Part shown: in pieces, positions 50,630-57,931 of the stretch
How positions within the stretch are numbered: position 1 is the first letter of the stretch
How the letters are laid out: each line of letters opens with the position of its first letter
Assembly: GCF_024055715.1 (NCBI RefSeq)
Contig: NZ_JAMXMV010000012.1
Location: 1-64,000, forward strand
Direction: 5' to 3'
DNA length: 64,000 bases
Source: Actinoallomurus soli
GTDB lineage: Bacteria > Actinomycetota > Actinomycetes > Streptosporangiales > Streptosporangiaceae
The notes under the pieces: model-generated
What the model was told of the DNA's origin: nothing
Database searches by the model: none
The model's input: the letters and a program-made list of their open reading frames with translations, nothing else
Translations under genes and position numbers: made by a program

Positions 50630-51520
50630 ATGCATCGGCACAACGGGCGTACGGGCGACGCCCTCCGCAGGGCGGACGAATCCCGCACGGACGACGGTCC
50701 CCGCACGGATGACGGACCCCGCACGGCGGTCTCGGGCGGGGCCCGGCGGCGGACCGGCGTCCGGACCGCGGTGGTCCTCACCGTGGTCGCGGTGCTCGCC
50801 GCGGGCGGCTGGGCGGTACGCGCCCGGCCGCGCCCGGCGATGTTCGCGCCGCGGCTGTCCGGGCCGGACCGCCTCGTCACCAATGAGTTCGCGCACTGGA
50901 ACCCCCAGACGCCGGGCACCCGCGTCTCCCGGGACTGGGACGTCAGCAGCGGGTCGCTGTTCATCCACCGGGGCGTCGCCTGGTCGGGCACGCCGGACGC
51001 GTCCGTCCCGGACGCGGGATCGACCCGGGGCACGGGGTCGAGCGTGTTCCGGATGACCACGCGCCGCCGGGACTTCGAGGACGTGGCGGTGTCCCTCCGG
51101 CTGCGGAACCTGGGCCTGACGGCCACCGGGCGGGCGGCGGCGTCGGAGATCGACGGTGTGCACGTCTTCCTGCGCTGGCAGAGCCCGGAGAAGCTCTACG
51201 TCGTCTCGCTGAACCGCCGGGACGACCTCATCGTGGTCAAGAAGAAACTGCCCGGCGGCGACGCCAACGGCGGCACGTACTACACACTGGGCCAGGCCCG
51301 CTACGCCGTCCCGTACGGCCGCTGGCAGGCGTTCCGGGTCCGGATCACGACGTCCGGCGGGGGCCTGGTGACGATCACGGTCGCGCGGGACGGCCGCGAG
51401 GTGCTGTCGGCGACCGACGACGGCAGTGAGGGGGCGGCGATCCTGGACCCCGGCGCGGTCGGGCTGCGCGGGGACAACTGCGATTTCGAGTTCACCGCCT
51501 TCCGCGTCACCCGGATCTGA
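50630..51520 (+). CDS. Membrane-anchored jelly-roll (LamG/DUF1080-like) protein
   Basis: The 296-residue protein has a charged cytoplasmic lead with a small repeat (RTDDGP twice). One transmembrane helix (TAVVLTVVAVLAAGGWAV, about 46-63) and an exterior beta-sandwich domain follow (VFLRWQSPEKLYVVSLNRRDD, GRWQAFRVRITTSGGG, VGLRGDNCDFEFTAFRV). The same fold is appended to the first deacetylase. It may bind or trim the polysaccharide at the surface. The ATG at 50630 follows AAGGA. Last gene of the operon. Confidence 0.78.
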   Translation: MHRHNGRTGDALRRADESRTDDGPRTDDGPRTAVSGGARRRTGVRTAVVLTVVAVLAAGGWAVRARPRPAMFAPRLSGPDRLVTNEFAHWNPQTPGTRVSRDWDVSSGSLFIHRGVAWSGTPDASVPDAGSTRGTGSSVFRMTTRRRDFEDVAVSLRLRNLGLTATGRAAASEIDGVHVFLRWQSPEKLYVVSLNRRDDLIVVKKKLPGGDANGGTYYTLGQARYAVPYGRWQAFRVRITTSGGGLVTITVARDGREVLSATDDGSEGAAILDPGAVGLRGDNCDFEFTAFRVTRI

Positions 51521-51522
51521 CG

Positions 51523-51564
51523 CCGCTCCGTGGGCGTGCCCTCCAGGCGCTTTCGACGGAGCGG
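51523..51564. terminator. Hairpin between the exopolysaccharide operon and pepA
   Basis: A 9-bp stem (51523-51531 with 51556-51564) encloses a 24-base loop between two converging genes. Plausible shared terminator. Confidence 0.5.
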
Positions 51565-53055
51565 TCAGTCCCCGGCGTCCGGCCCGCTGAGCCAGCGCAG
51601 CAGCAGGCGGACGCCGAACCCTGTCCCGCCGCGGGTGACCTCGGCGTCGTCGGACCCGGCGCGGGCCGGCCCGGCGATGTCGAGGTGCGCCCACGCGCGC
51701 CGGCCGATGAACTCCCGCAGGAACAGCGCCGCGACGATCGAGCCCGCGCGGAAGCCGCCGCGCCCGGCGTTCGCGAGGTCGGCGACGTCGGAGTCGAGGG
51801 CCTGGCGGTAGTCGTCGGTCAGCGGCATCCGCCACAGCGGCTCGCCGCTGCCGGCTCCGGCGCCGAGCAGCGCCGCGGCGAGGGCGTCCTCGGTCGCGTA
51901 CAGCGCGCCGAGCCGCTGGCCGAGCGCGACCTTCGCCGCCCCGGTGAGCGTCGCGAGGTCCACCAGCACGTCGGGGTCGAGCTCGGCGTCGGCGTAGGCG
52001 AGGGCGTCGGCCAGGACCAGGCGTCCCTCCGCGTCGGTGTTGAGCACCTCCGAGGTGATGCCGCCGTAGTGCCGGATGACGTCGCCGGGACGCATCGCGG
52101 AGCCGGACGGGAGGTTCTCGGCCGCCGCGATCAGCCCGGTGACCCGGACCGGCACGCGCAGCGCCCGCAGCGCGGTCATCGCGCCGATGACCGCGGCGCC
52201 GCCCGCCATGTCGGTCTTCATGGTCTGCATGCTCCCGTTCGGCTTCAGCGACAGGCCGCCGGAGTCGAAGGTGATGCCCTTGCCGACGAGCACGACGTGC
52301 CGGGCGGCCGGGCCGGTCTCCGGCTCGTACGCCAGCTCGATCAGGCGCGGCGGGCGGGCCGACCCGGAGCCGACGGCGACGATCCCGCCGAAGCCCCCGG
52401 CGCGCAGCTCCTCCTCGTCGCGGACCCGTACGGTCAGCCCGGACTCGGCGGCGAGCCGCTCGGCCTGCTCGGCCAGCCACCGCGGGGTCTTCTCCAGCGC
52501 CGGGGTGTTCACCAGGTCGCGGGCGGCCGCCACGGCGCGGGCGACGACGACGCCGCGTTCGATGGCGGTGTCGGCCACGCGCCCGGCCTCGACGAGCAGG
52601 GTGATCGTCTCGGCGGCCGGTCGCGTCGGCGAGCCGCCGAGGCGGAAGTCGTAGGAGGCCAGCAGCAGGCCCTCGGCGAACGCCGCGAGCGCCTCGTCGC
52701 CGGCGCCGGACGGCACGGCGACGGCGATGCCCGCGCGGCCCCGTCCGCGTCGCGCGACGGCCGCGCCCGCCCGGCGCAGCGCCGCCGGGGAGCCGTCCCC
52801 GACGCCGTACAGCAGCAGGTCGGTGATGCCGTCACCCAGCCGGCACGGGGCGCCGACGAGCTCTCCGGGGCCGCCCTTCACCTCCTCGTGGGCGAGCAGG
52901 TCGGTCGCGCCCAGGGGGAAGACGCCGGCCACCTCGTCGGCGTAGAGGGGGTCGAGCTCGGGACCGGACCGTACGGGCAGCGCGACGACCTCGGCGGTCG
53001 TGGCGATGTCCCGGATCGTGCCGTGGACGGTGCGCAGCTGGGTGGAAACCGGCAA
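51565..53055 (-). CDS. pepA: Leucyl aminopeptidase (M17)
   Basis: This 496-residue cytosolic di-metal peptidase has GKGITFDSGG, the catalytic Lys/Arg region KPNGSMQTMKTDMAGG, and the family signature NTDAEGR near the C-terminal third. Length is normal for PepA. It releases N-terminal amino acids from peptides and may have DNA-binding roles in some bacteria. The TTG at 53055 follows AAGGAGAGG at the right spacing; longer reading upstream lacks support. Confidence 0.94.
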   Translation of the reverse strand: MPVSTQLRTVHGTIRDIATTAEVVALPVRSGPELDPLYADEVAGVFPLGATDLLAHEEVKGGPGELVGAPCRLGDGITDLLLYGVGDGSPAALRRAGAAVARRGRGRAGIAVAVPSGAGDEALAAFAEGLLLASYDFRLGGSPTRPAAETITLLVEAGRVADTAIERGVVVARAVAAARDLVNTPALEKTPRWLAEQAERLAAESGLTVRVRDEEELRAGGFGGIVAVGSGSARPPRLIELAYEPETGPAARHVVLVGKGITFDSGGLSLKPNGSMQTMKTDMAGGAAVIGAMTALRALRVPVRVTGLIAAAENLPSGSAMRPGDVIRHYGGITSEVLNTDAEGRLVLADALAYADAELDPDVLVDLATLTGAAKVALGQRLGALYATEDALAAALLGAGAGSGEPLWRMPLTDDYRQALDSDVADLANAGRGGFRAGSIVAALFLREFIGRRAWAHLDIAGPARAGSDDAEVTRGGTGFGVRLLLRWLSGPDAGD

Positions 53056-53182
53056 GACCTCTCCTTCGGGACGGTCCCGTACGAGCCTCAGGGGGACTGG
53101 ACGGCCCCGTACGGACAGCGAGGCCCCGGCGGACGAACGCCGGGGCCCTCGCGGAAACCTCAATGAGCGGGGTGACGTCGGG

Positions 53183-53350
53183 TCAGCCCACGACGCCCTT
53201 CAGCGCGTCCCCGAGCTCGCCTGCCTCCTCCGCCGACAGTTCGACAACGAGCCGCCCGCCGCCTTCGAGCGGGACACGCATGACGATTCCGCGCCCCTCC
53301 TTGGTAACTTCGAGCGGACCATCGCCTGTCCGCGGCTTCATCGCCGCCAT
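53183..53350 (-). CDS. DUF3117 family protein
   Basis: This 55-residue protein reads MAAMKPRTGDGPLEVTKEGR, then GIVMRVPLEGGGRLVVELSA and EEAGELGDALKGVVG. It is a near-exact match to the strongly conserved actinobacterial DUF3117 family. Function unknown; likely a small single-domain beta protein. GGAAGGGG lies upstream of the ATG at 53350. Confidence 0.93.
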   Translation of the reverse strand: MAAMKPRTGDGPLEVTKEGRGIVMRVPLEGGGRLVVELSAEEAGELGDALKGVVG

Positions 53351-53677
53351 GCGTGAATCCCCTTCCTGCCTAGGGCCGCGCGGGGCCGCCGGGCTTCTTT
53401 GGCCGCTGACCCGTCTGCCGCATCAAGTCAACTGGTGGTGGTCCATTATCCCGTTTTCCGGGCGCTAAGTGGTAACGATCAGCTTCGAGATCATGCTGAG
53501 ACCTGGCGACCGGCCGTCCCGGCGGTGGCCGGCACCCTCGGTTCCGGGGCTCGTGACGCCGTCCCCACTTCATTTTCTCGCACCGGCGGCGGCGCGGCTC
53601 TTGCCCCCGGCCTCCGGCTTCACCGAAGGTTGCCGTGGAGGATCGGACGGACCGAACCAGGGCAAAGGAGCCTGAAC
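53351..53677. other. 327-bp divergent intergenic region
   Basis: This holds the promoters of DUF3117 (minus) and the enoyl-CoA hydratase (plus). TAATGG-like (minus, near 53445) and TAACGA-like (plus, near 53470) boxes are visible, but I cannot place a convincing pair. No gene seen. Confidence 0.5.
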
Positions 53678-54463
53678 GTGTCGGAGAGCGTGCGGTACGA
53701 CCTCGCGGACGGGGTCGCGACGATCAGCCTGAACCGCCCGGACGCGATGAACTCGCTGACCGCGGAGACCAAGAGCGCGTTGCGCGCGGCGGTGGAACGG
53801 GCCCGCGACGACTCCGCCGTACGCGCGGTGATCCTGACCGGTAGCGGCCGCGCCTTCAGCGCCGGGCAGGACCTGCGGGAGCACGCCGCCAACCTGGACG
53901 CGGGCCGCGGCCTCGACGGCACGATCGCGGACCACTACAACCCCATCGTCCTCGCCCTCGCCGGCATGCCCAAGCCGGTGATCGCCGCGGTCAACGGCGT
54001 CGCGGCGGGCGCCGGGTTCTCCTTCGCGCTGGCCTGCGACCTGCGGATCGCGTCGGAGAAGGCGTCGTTCGCGACGGCGTTCACGAGGATCGGGCTGGCC
54101 CCCGACAGCGGCCTGTCGTGGACGCTGCAGCGCCTCGTCGGCCGGGCGAAGGCCGCCGAGCTCCTGTTGCTCGCCGAGCCGCTCCGCGCGCCGGAGGCGC
54201 TCGAACTCGGCCTCGTCAACCGCGTCGTGCCCGCCGACCGGCTCGACGCGGAGGCGCGCGAGCTCGCGCGGCGGCTCGCCGCCGGGCCCACGGTCGCGTA
54301 CGGCGCGGTGAAGGCCGCCCTCGACCATGCGGCCACGGCCGATCTGGCCGGCGCGCTGGCCAAGGAGGCGGAGCTGCAGGACGCCTGCGCCGCGACCGCC
54401 GACCACACGGCCGCCACCAAGGCCTTCCTGAAGAAGGAGGAGCCCGTCTTCGAAGGGCGCTGA
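53678..54463 (+). CDS. Enoyl-CoA hydratase/isomerase family protein
   Basis: The 261-residue crotonase-fold protein has oxyanion-hole segments AFSAGQDLREH and AAVNGVAAGAGFSFALACDLRIASE, and FTRIGLAPDSGLSWTL. Similar to PaaG/PaaB-type isomerases: Asp replaces one catalytic Glu (APDSG), which often goes with isomerase or 2-cyclohexene-type activity. Reaction not settled. AAAGGAG lies seven bases before the GTG at 53678. Confidence 0.92.
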   Translation: MSESVRYDLADGVATISLNRPDAMNSLTAETKSALRAAVERARDDSAVRAVILTGSGRAFSAGQDLREHAANLDAGRGLDGTIADHYNPIVLALAGMPKPVIAAVNGVAAGAGFSFALACDLRIASEKASFATAFTRIGLAPDSGLSWTLQRLVGRAKAAELLLLAEPLRAPEALELGLVNRVVPADRLDAEARELARRLAAGPTVAYGAVKAALDHAATADLAGALAKEAELQDACAATADHTAATKAFLKKEEPVFEGR

Positions 54464-54585
54464 GCCGCCCGCGGCCCCCGGCGGCCCCGGCCGTCCGCGG
54501 CCTCCGGCGGCGCTCCCGGATGATCAGGGGGAACGCCGGAGTGCCGGGCGCCCGGTCCGCCGGGCGACCCCCTAGCCTCGGCACC

Positions 54586-55092
54586 GTGACCGAACGCGAA
54601 TGGCTGTCCACCGAGGACTGGTACGCCTCCCTGCCGAGCGTCTATCTCGCGGCCGGCGGACTGATCACCGACACCTCCGGACGGATCCTGCTCGTCAAGC
54701 CGAGCTACCGCCCCTACTGGCTGTTCCCCGGCGGCATCGTCGAGGCCGGCGAGGCTCCGCACCTCGGCTGCGAACGCGAGGTCGCGGAGGAGGTCGGGCT
54801 GTCCCTGACCGCGGGACGCCTGCTGGTGTGCGACTGGGTACCGGCCGACGACGAGCGCCCGCGCGCGAACGTGTACTTCCTGTTCGACTGCGGCACGTAC
54901 TACGCGGACGCGCCGATCCGGCTGCAGGAGGAAGAGCTCGTGGACCACGCGTTCGTGACGGTCGAGGAGGGCGTCGGCATGCTCTCCTCCGCCTCGGCCG
55001 CCCGCCTTCCGGCCGCCCTCCGGGCCCGTGCGACCGGCACGACGCAGTACCTCGCCGCGTCCAGGCCCATCGATGCGGACCTCACGCGATGA
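54586..55092 (+). CDS. Nudix hydrolase
   Basis: The 168-residue hydrolase has a canonical Nudix box GGIVEAGEAPHLGCEREVAEEVGL (GX5EX7REVXEEXG), which binds Mg and cleaves X-linked nucleoside diphosphates. Substrate unknown. TAGCCT ends seven bases before the GTG at 54586 and there is no Shine-Dalgarno, consistent with a leaderless transcript. Confidence 0.93.
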   Translation: MTEREWLSTEDWYASLPSVYLAAGGLITDTSGRILLVKPSYRPYWLFPGGIVEAGEAPHLGCEREVAEEVGLSLTAGRLLVCDWVPADDERPRANVYFLFDCGTYYADAPIRLQEEELVDHAFVTVEEGVGMLSSASAARLPAALRARATGTTQYLAASRPIDADLTR

Positions 55093-55176
55093 CGCCGGCG
55101 AATGGGCGGGGTATGGACCTGACAGTCTCCTTTACATAGCCTTGACCGGCACGTCTGCCGATCGAGGGAGTGTTCA

Positions 55177-56436
55177 TTGGCCACGCCGTCAGCGGTGCCC
55201 GACATCCTGTCGCCCGAATTCGCCGCGGACCCGTATCCGTCCTACCGGACGATGCTCGACGAATTTCCGCTGATCAGGCAGGAGGCGAGCGGCGGCTACG
55301 TCATCTCACGCTATGAGGACGTGCAGCGCGCCTTCCGTGACCCGGTCTTCACCACCGACAACTACCAGTGGCAGCTCGAGCCCGTGCACGGGCGGACCAT
55401 CCTGCAGATGAGCGGCCGGGAGCACGCCGTGCATCGCGCGCTGGTGGCGCCGGCGTTCCGCGGAAATGAGCTGCAGGAGAAATTCCTGCCGGTCATCGAG
55501 CGCAACTCCCGCGAACTCATCGAGCGTTTCGCCGCCCGTGGAACGGTCGATCTGGTGGCGGAATTCACGACGCGGTTCCCCATCAACGTCATCGCCGACA
55601 TGCTGGGCCTGGACAAGGCGGATCACGACCGGTTCCACCGCTGGTACACCTCGATCATCGCGGTCTTCGGCAACCTGGCCGGCGACCCGGAGGTCGCGGC
55701 GGACGGCGAGCGGACCCGCCGCGAGCTGGGCGAGTACCTCATCCCGATCATCCGGGAACGCCGGGCGAACCCCGGGGACGACCTGCTGTCGACGCTCTGC
55801 GCCGCCGAGATCGACGGCACCCGGATGACCGACGACGACATCCGGGCCTTCTGCAGCCTGCTGCTCGCCGCCGGCGGCGAGACCACCGACCGGGCCATCG
55901 CCGCGCTGTTCCGCAACCTCCTCGAACACCCCGACCAGTTCGCCGCCGTACGCCGCGACCGCACGCTCATCCCGAAGGCGTTCGCCGAGACGCTTCGCTA
56001 CACCCCGCCGGTCCACATGGTGATCCGTCAGGTGGCCGAGGACGTCATGCTCAGCGGCGGTACCGTGCCCGCCGGCGGCACCGTCGTCTGCGCGGTCGGC
56101 GCCGCCAATCGCGACCCCCGGCGTTACTCCCGTCCGGACGAGTTCGACGTCTTCCGCGACGACCTGGCCGCCTCGACCGCGTTCTCCGCGGCCGCCGACC
56201 ACCTGGCCTTCGCGCTCGGGCGGCACTTCTGCGTGGGCGCCCTGCTGGCCAAGACGGAGGTCGAGGTGGCGACGAACCACCTGCTCGACGCCATGGACGA
56301 CATCGCGTTCCGTGACGGCGCCGCGCCGCCCGAGCGGGGAGTGTTCACCCGCGGCCTCATGACGCTGCCCCTGAGGTTCCGGCCGGCGACGGCCGGCTCC
56401 TCCTCCGCGGTGGCGGCGCCGGCCGTCACCGGCTGA
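55177..56436 (+). CDS. Cytochrome P450 (canonical)
   Basis: The 419-residue soluble P450 has I-helix AGGETT, ExxR (ETLR) and the haem loop FALGRHFCVG with its Cys thiolate. Class I bacterial type, needing ferredoxin and reductase encoded elsewhere. TTG start at 55177, GGGAG upstream. The TGA stop abuts the stop of the opposite-strand P450 (TGATCA). Substrate unknown; the nearby Nudix and P450 do not form a recognisable pathway. Confidence 0.92.
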   Translation: MATPSAVPDILSPEFAADPYPSYRTMLDEFPLIRQEASGGYVISRYEDVQRAFRDPVFTTDNYQWQLEPVHGRTILQMSGREHAVHRALVAPAFRGNELQEKFLPVIERNSRELIERFAARGTVDLVAEFTTRFPINVIADMLGLDKADHDRFHRWYTSIIAVFGNLAGDPEVAADGERTRRELGEYLIPIIRERRANPGDDLLSTLCAAEIDGTRMTDDDIRAFCSLLLAAGGETTDRAIAALFRNLLEHPDQFAAVRRDRTLIPKAFAETLRYTPPVHMVIRQVAEDVMLSGGTVPAGGTVVCAVGAANRDPRRYSRPDEFDVFRDDLAASTAFSAAADHLAFALGRHFCVGALLAKTEVEVATNHLLDAMDDIAFRDGAAPPERGVFTRGLMTLPLRFRPATAGSSSAVAAPAVTG

Positions 56437-57699
56437 TCAACCGGAGACGTACGACGGGGTGAACCCCACCGGCAGGTCGACCAGGCCGCGCATCCAGACG
56501 GACGGCGACCATCCCAGGTCCTCGGGCTCCACCGCCAGCAGCAGGTCCGGCAGCCGGTCGAGGAGCACCTCGACGGCGGCCTGGCAGATCACCTCGGCGA
56601 GCTCCGGTGCCGGATACGGGCACCGGTGCTCGCCGTAGCTGAACGACATCATGGCCTGGTTGCCGTCCGCGGGGGCGTCGGAGGTGGGCCGTACCCGCGG
56701 GTCGCTGTTGGCCGCCGCCAGGCCCAGGACGAGCAGGTCGCCGGTGTCGATCTGCTGCCCGCCGAGGAGGACCGGCCGGGCGGCCCACCGGCCCAGGTAG
56801 TTCTGCGTGGGCGTGTCCTCCCACAGCACCTCGTTCAGCGCATGGCCGACGCTGCGGCGGCCACCCGCGAGGTTCAGGGAGAACCGGTCGTCGGTCAGCA
56901 TCAGCCGGACGGTGTTGCCGATCCAGTACGCCATCGGCTGCTGGGCGGCGGTCATCACCAGGACCAGGTCCGCGATGAGCTCCTCCTCCGTCAGGTTCGC
57001 GGAGTCGTTCAGCATGCGCGTCACGAAGTCCGGGCCCGGCTGCTCGCGCTTGTGCGCCACCAGCCGCTCCATGGTCGCGCAGATGCCCTGGTAGGCGTCG
57101 AGTGCGCCCTCGTCGCCGTTGACCGTGGTCATCATGTCCCGCAGCAGGCCCGGGGCCTCCTCCTCGGGCAGGCCGAAGATCTCCGCGAGGGCGAGCAGCG
57201 GCAGCGGATGCGCGTACTCGGCCATCAACTCGGCCTCGCCGCGCCCGGCGAACGAGTCGATCAGGTCGTCCGCGATCCTCTCGGCCCGGATCCGCAGGTC
57301 GAACTGGTCGACGTCGAACAGGCCGTTGCTGATCGCACCGGCGCGGCGCCGGTGCTCGTCGCCTTCGGCGAACAGCGTGGAGGGCTGGTAGCCGACGAAG
57401 GGCCGCAGCGGCCAGTCGGGCGGGATGTCGTCCCACTGGTTCCAGCGGCGGGAGTCGCGTGCGTAGATCTCCGGGTGACTGAGGACGTGATGGACCTCCC
57501 GGTAGCCGATCACGAACCAGGCGGGGATGTCCCCCTCGAGCAGGACGGGCACGACCGAGCCGTGCTCCTGCCGCATCTCGCGGTACAGCTCCGACGGATT
57601 CCGCAGGAACCTCGGCCCGTACAGCGGCAGGACGTCGGCGTGGGCGGGGCAGCCGCCCGGTGAGTCGTCGGCGGGGGCGGCGGGCACGGGCTCGGTCAT
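56437..57699 (-). CDS. Cytochrome P450 with atypical I-helix
   Basis: The 420-residue P450 has the haem loop FSYGEHRCPYPAPELA (Cys present). The proton-relay motif normally [AG]Gx[DE]T is TAAQQPMAYW, with neither acid nor Thr. Some natural-product P450s that do phenol coupling or other radical reactions also lack the Thr. I looked for a tiny precursor peptide next to it and found none I trust. The ATG at 57699 follows GGAAGAAGG. It shares its stop site with the convergent P450. Confidence 0.9.
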   Translation of the reverse strand: MTEPVPAAPADDSPGGCPAHADVLPLYGPRFLRNPSELYREMRQEHGSVVPVLLEGDIPAWFVIGYREVHHVLSHPEIYARDSRRWNQWDDIPPDWPLRPFVGYQPSTLFAEGDEHRRRAGAISNGLFDVDQFDLRIRAERIADDLIDSFAGRGEAELMAEYAHPLPLLALAEIFGLPEEEAPGLLRDMMTTVNGDEGALDAYQGICATMERLVAHKREQPGPDFVTRMLNDSANLTEEELIADLVLVMTAAQQPMAYWIGNTVRLMLTDDRFSLNLAGGRRSVGHALNEVLWEDTPTQNYLGRWAARPVLLGGQQIDTGDLLVLGLAAANSDPRVRPTSDAPADGNQAMMSFSYGEHRCPYPAPELAEVICQAAVEVLLDRLPDLLLAVEPEDLGWSPSVWMRGLVDLPVGFTPSYVSG

Positions 57700-57881
57700 G
57701 GCCTTCTTCCACGAAGCGGTCGGAATCCGCCGACGGCACACGCCGGCGGGACGTCACGGGTGGTGTGCGCGAGACTACGCGTCCAAGATCCGCCGGGGGC
57801 CTACATCCGGGCGAATTCCCCCGGGAATCGCGGCCGCCGACGCTCGGACCCGTTCCCCTGCCCGGCCGGGGCACGTACGGA

Positions 57882-57921
57882 GGACCCCTCGGAGACGGCG
57901 GCCGGCCGCTCCGAGGGGTCC
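57882..57921 (-). terminator. Terminator after the phosphodiester glycosidase gene
   Basis: A perfect 12-bp stem (57882-57893 with 57910-57921) with a 16-base loop lies 11 bp past the stop of the 1116-residue gene. Confidence 0.75.
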
Positions 57922-57931
57922 GTGCGGCAGG

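Noticed and set aside
55103-55138. Tiny frames before the first P450 (MGGVWT and MDLTVSFT) as possible RiPP precursors
   Set aside because: No ribosome binding site, no recognised core motif such as the aromatic biarylitide pentapeptide, and they overlap each other.
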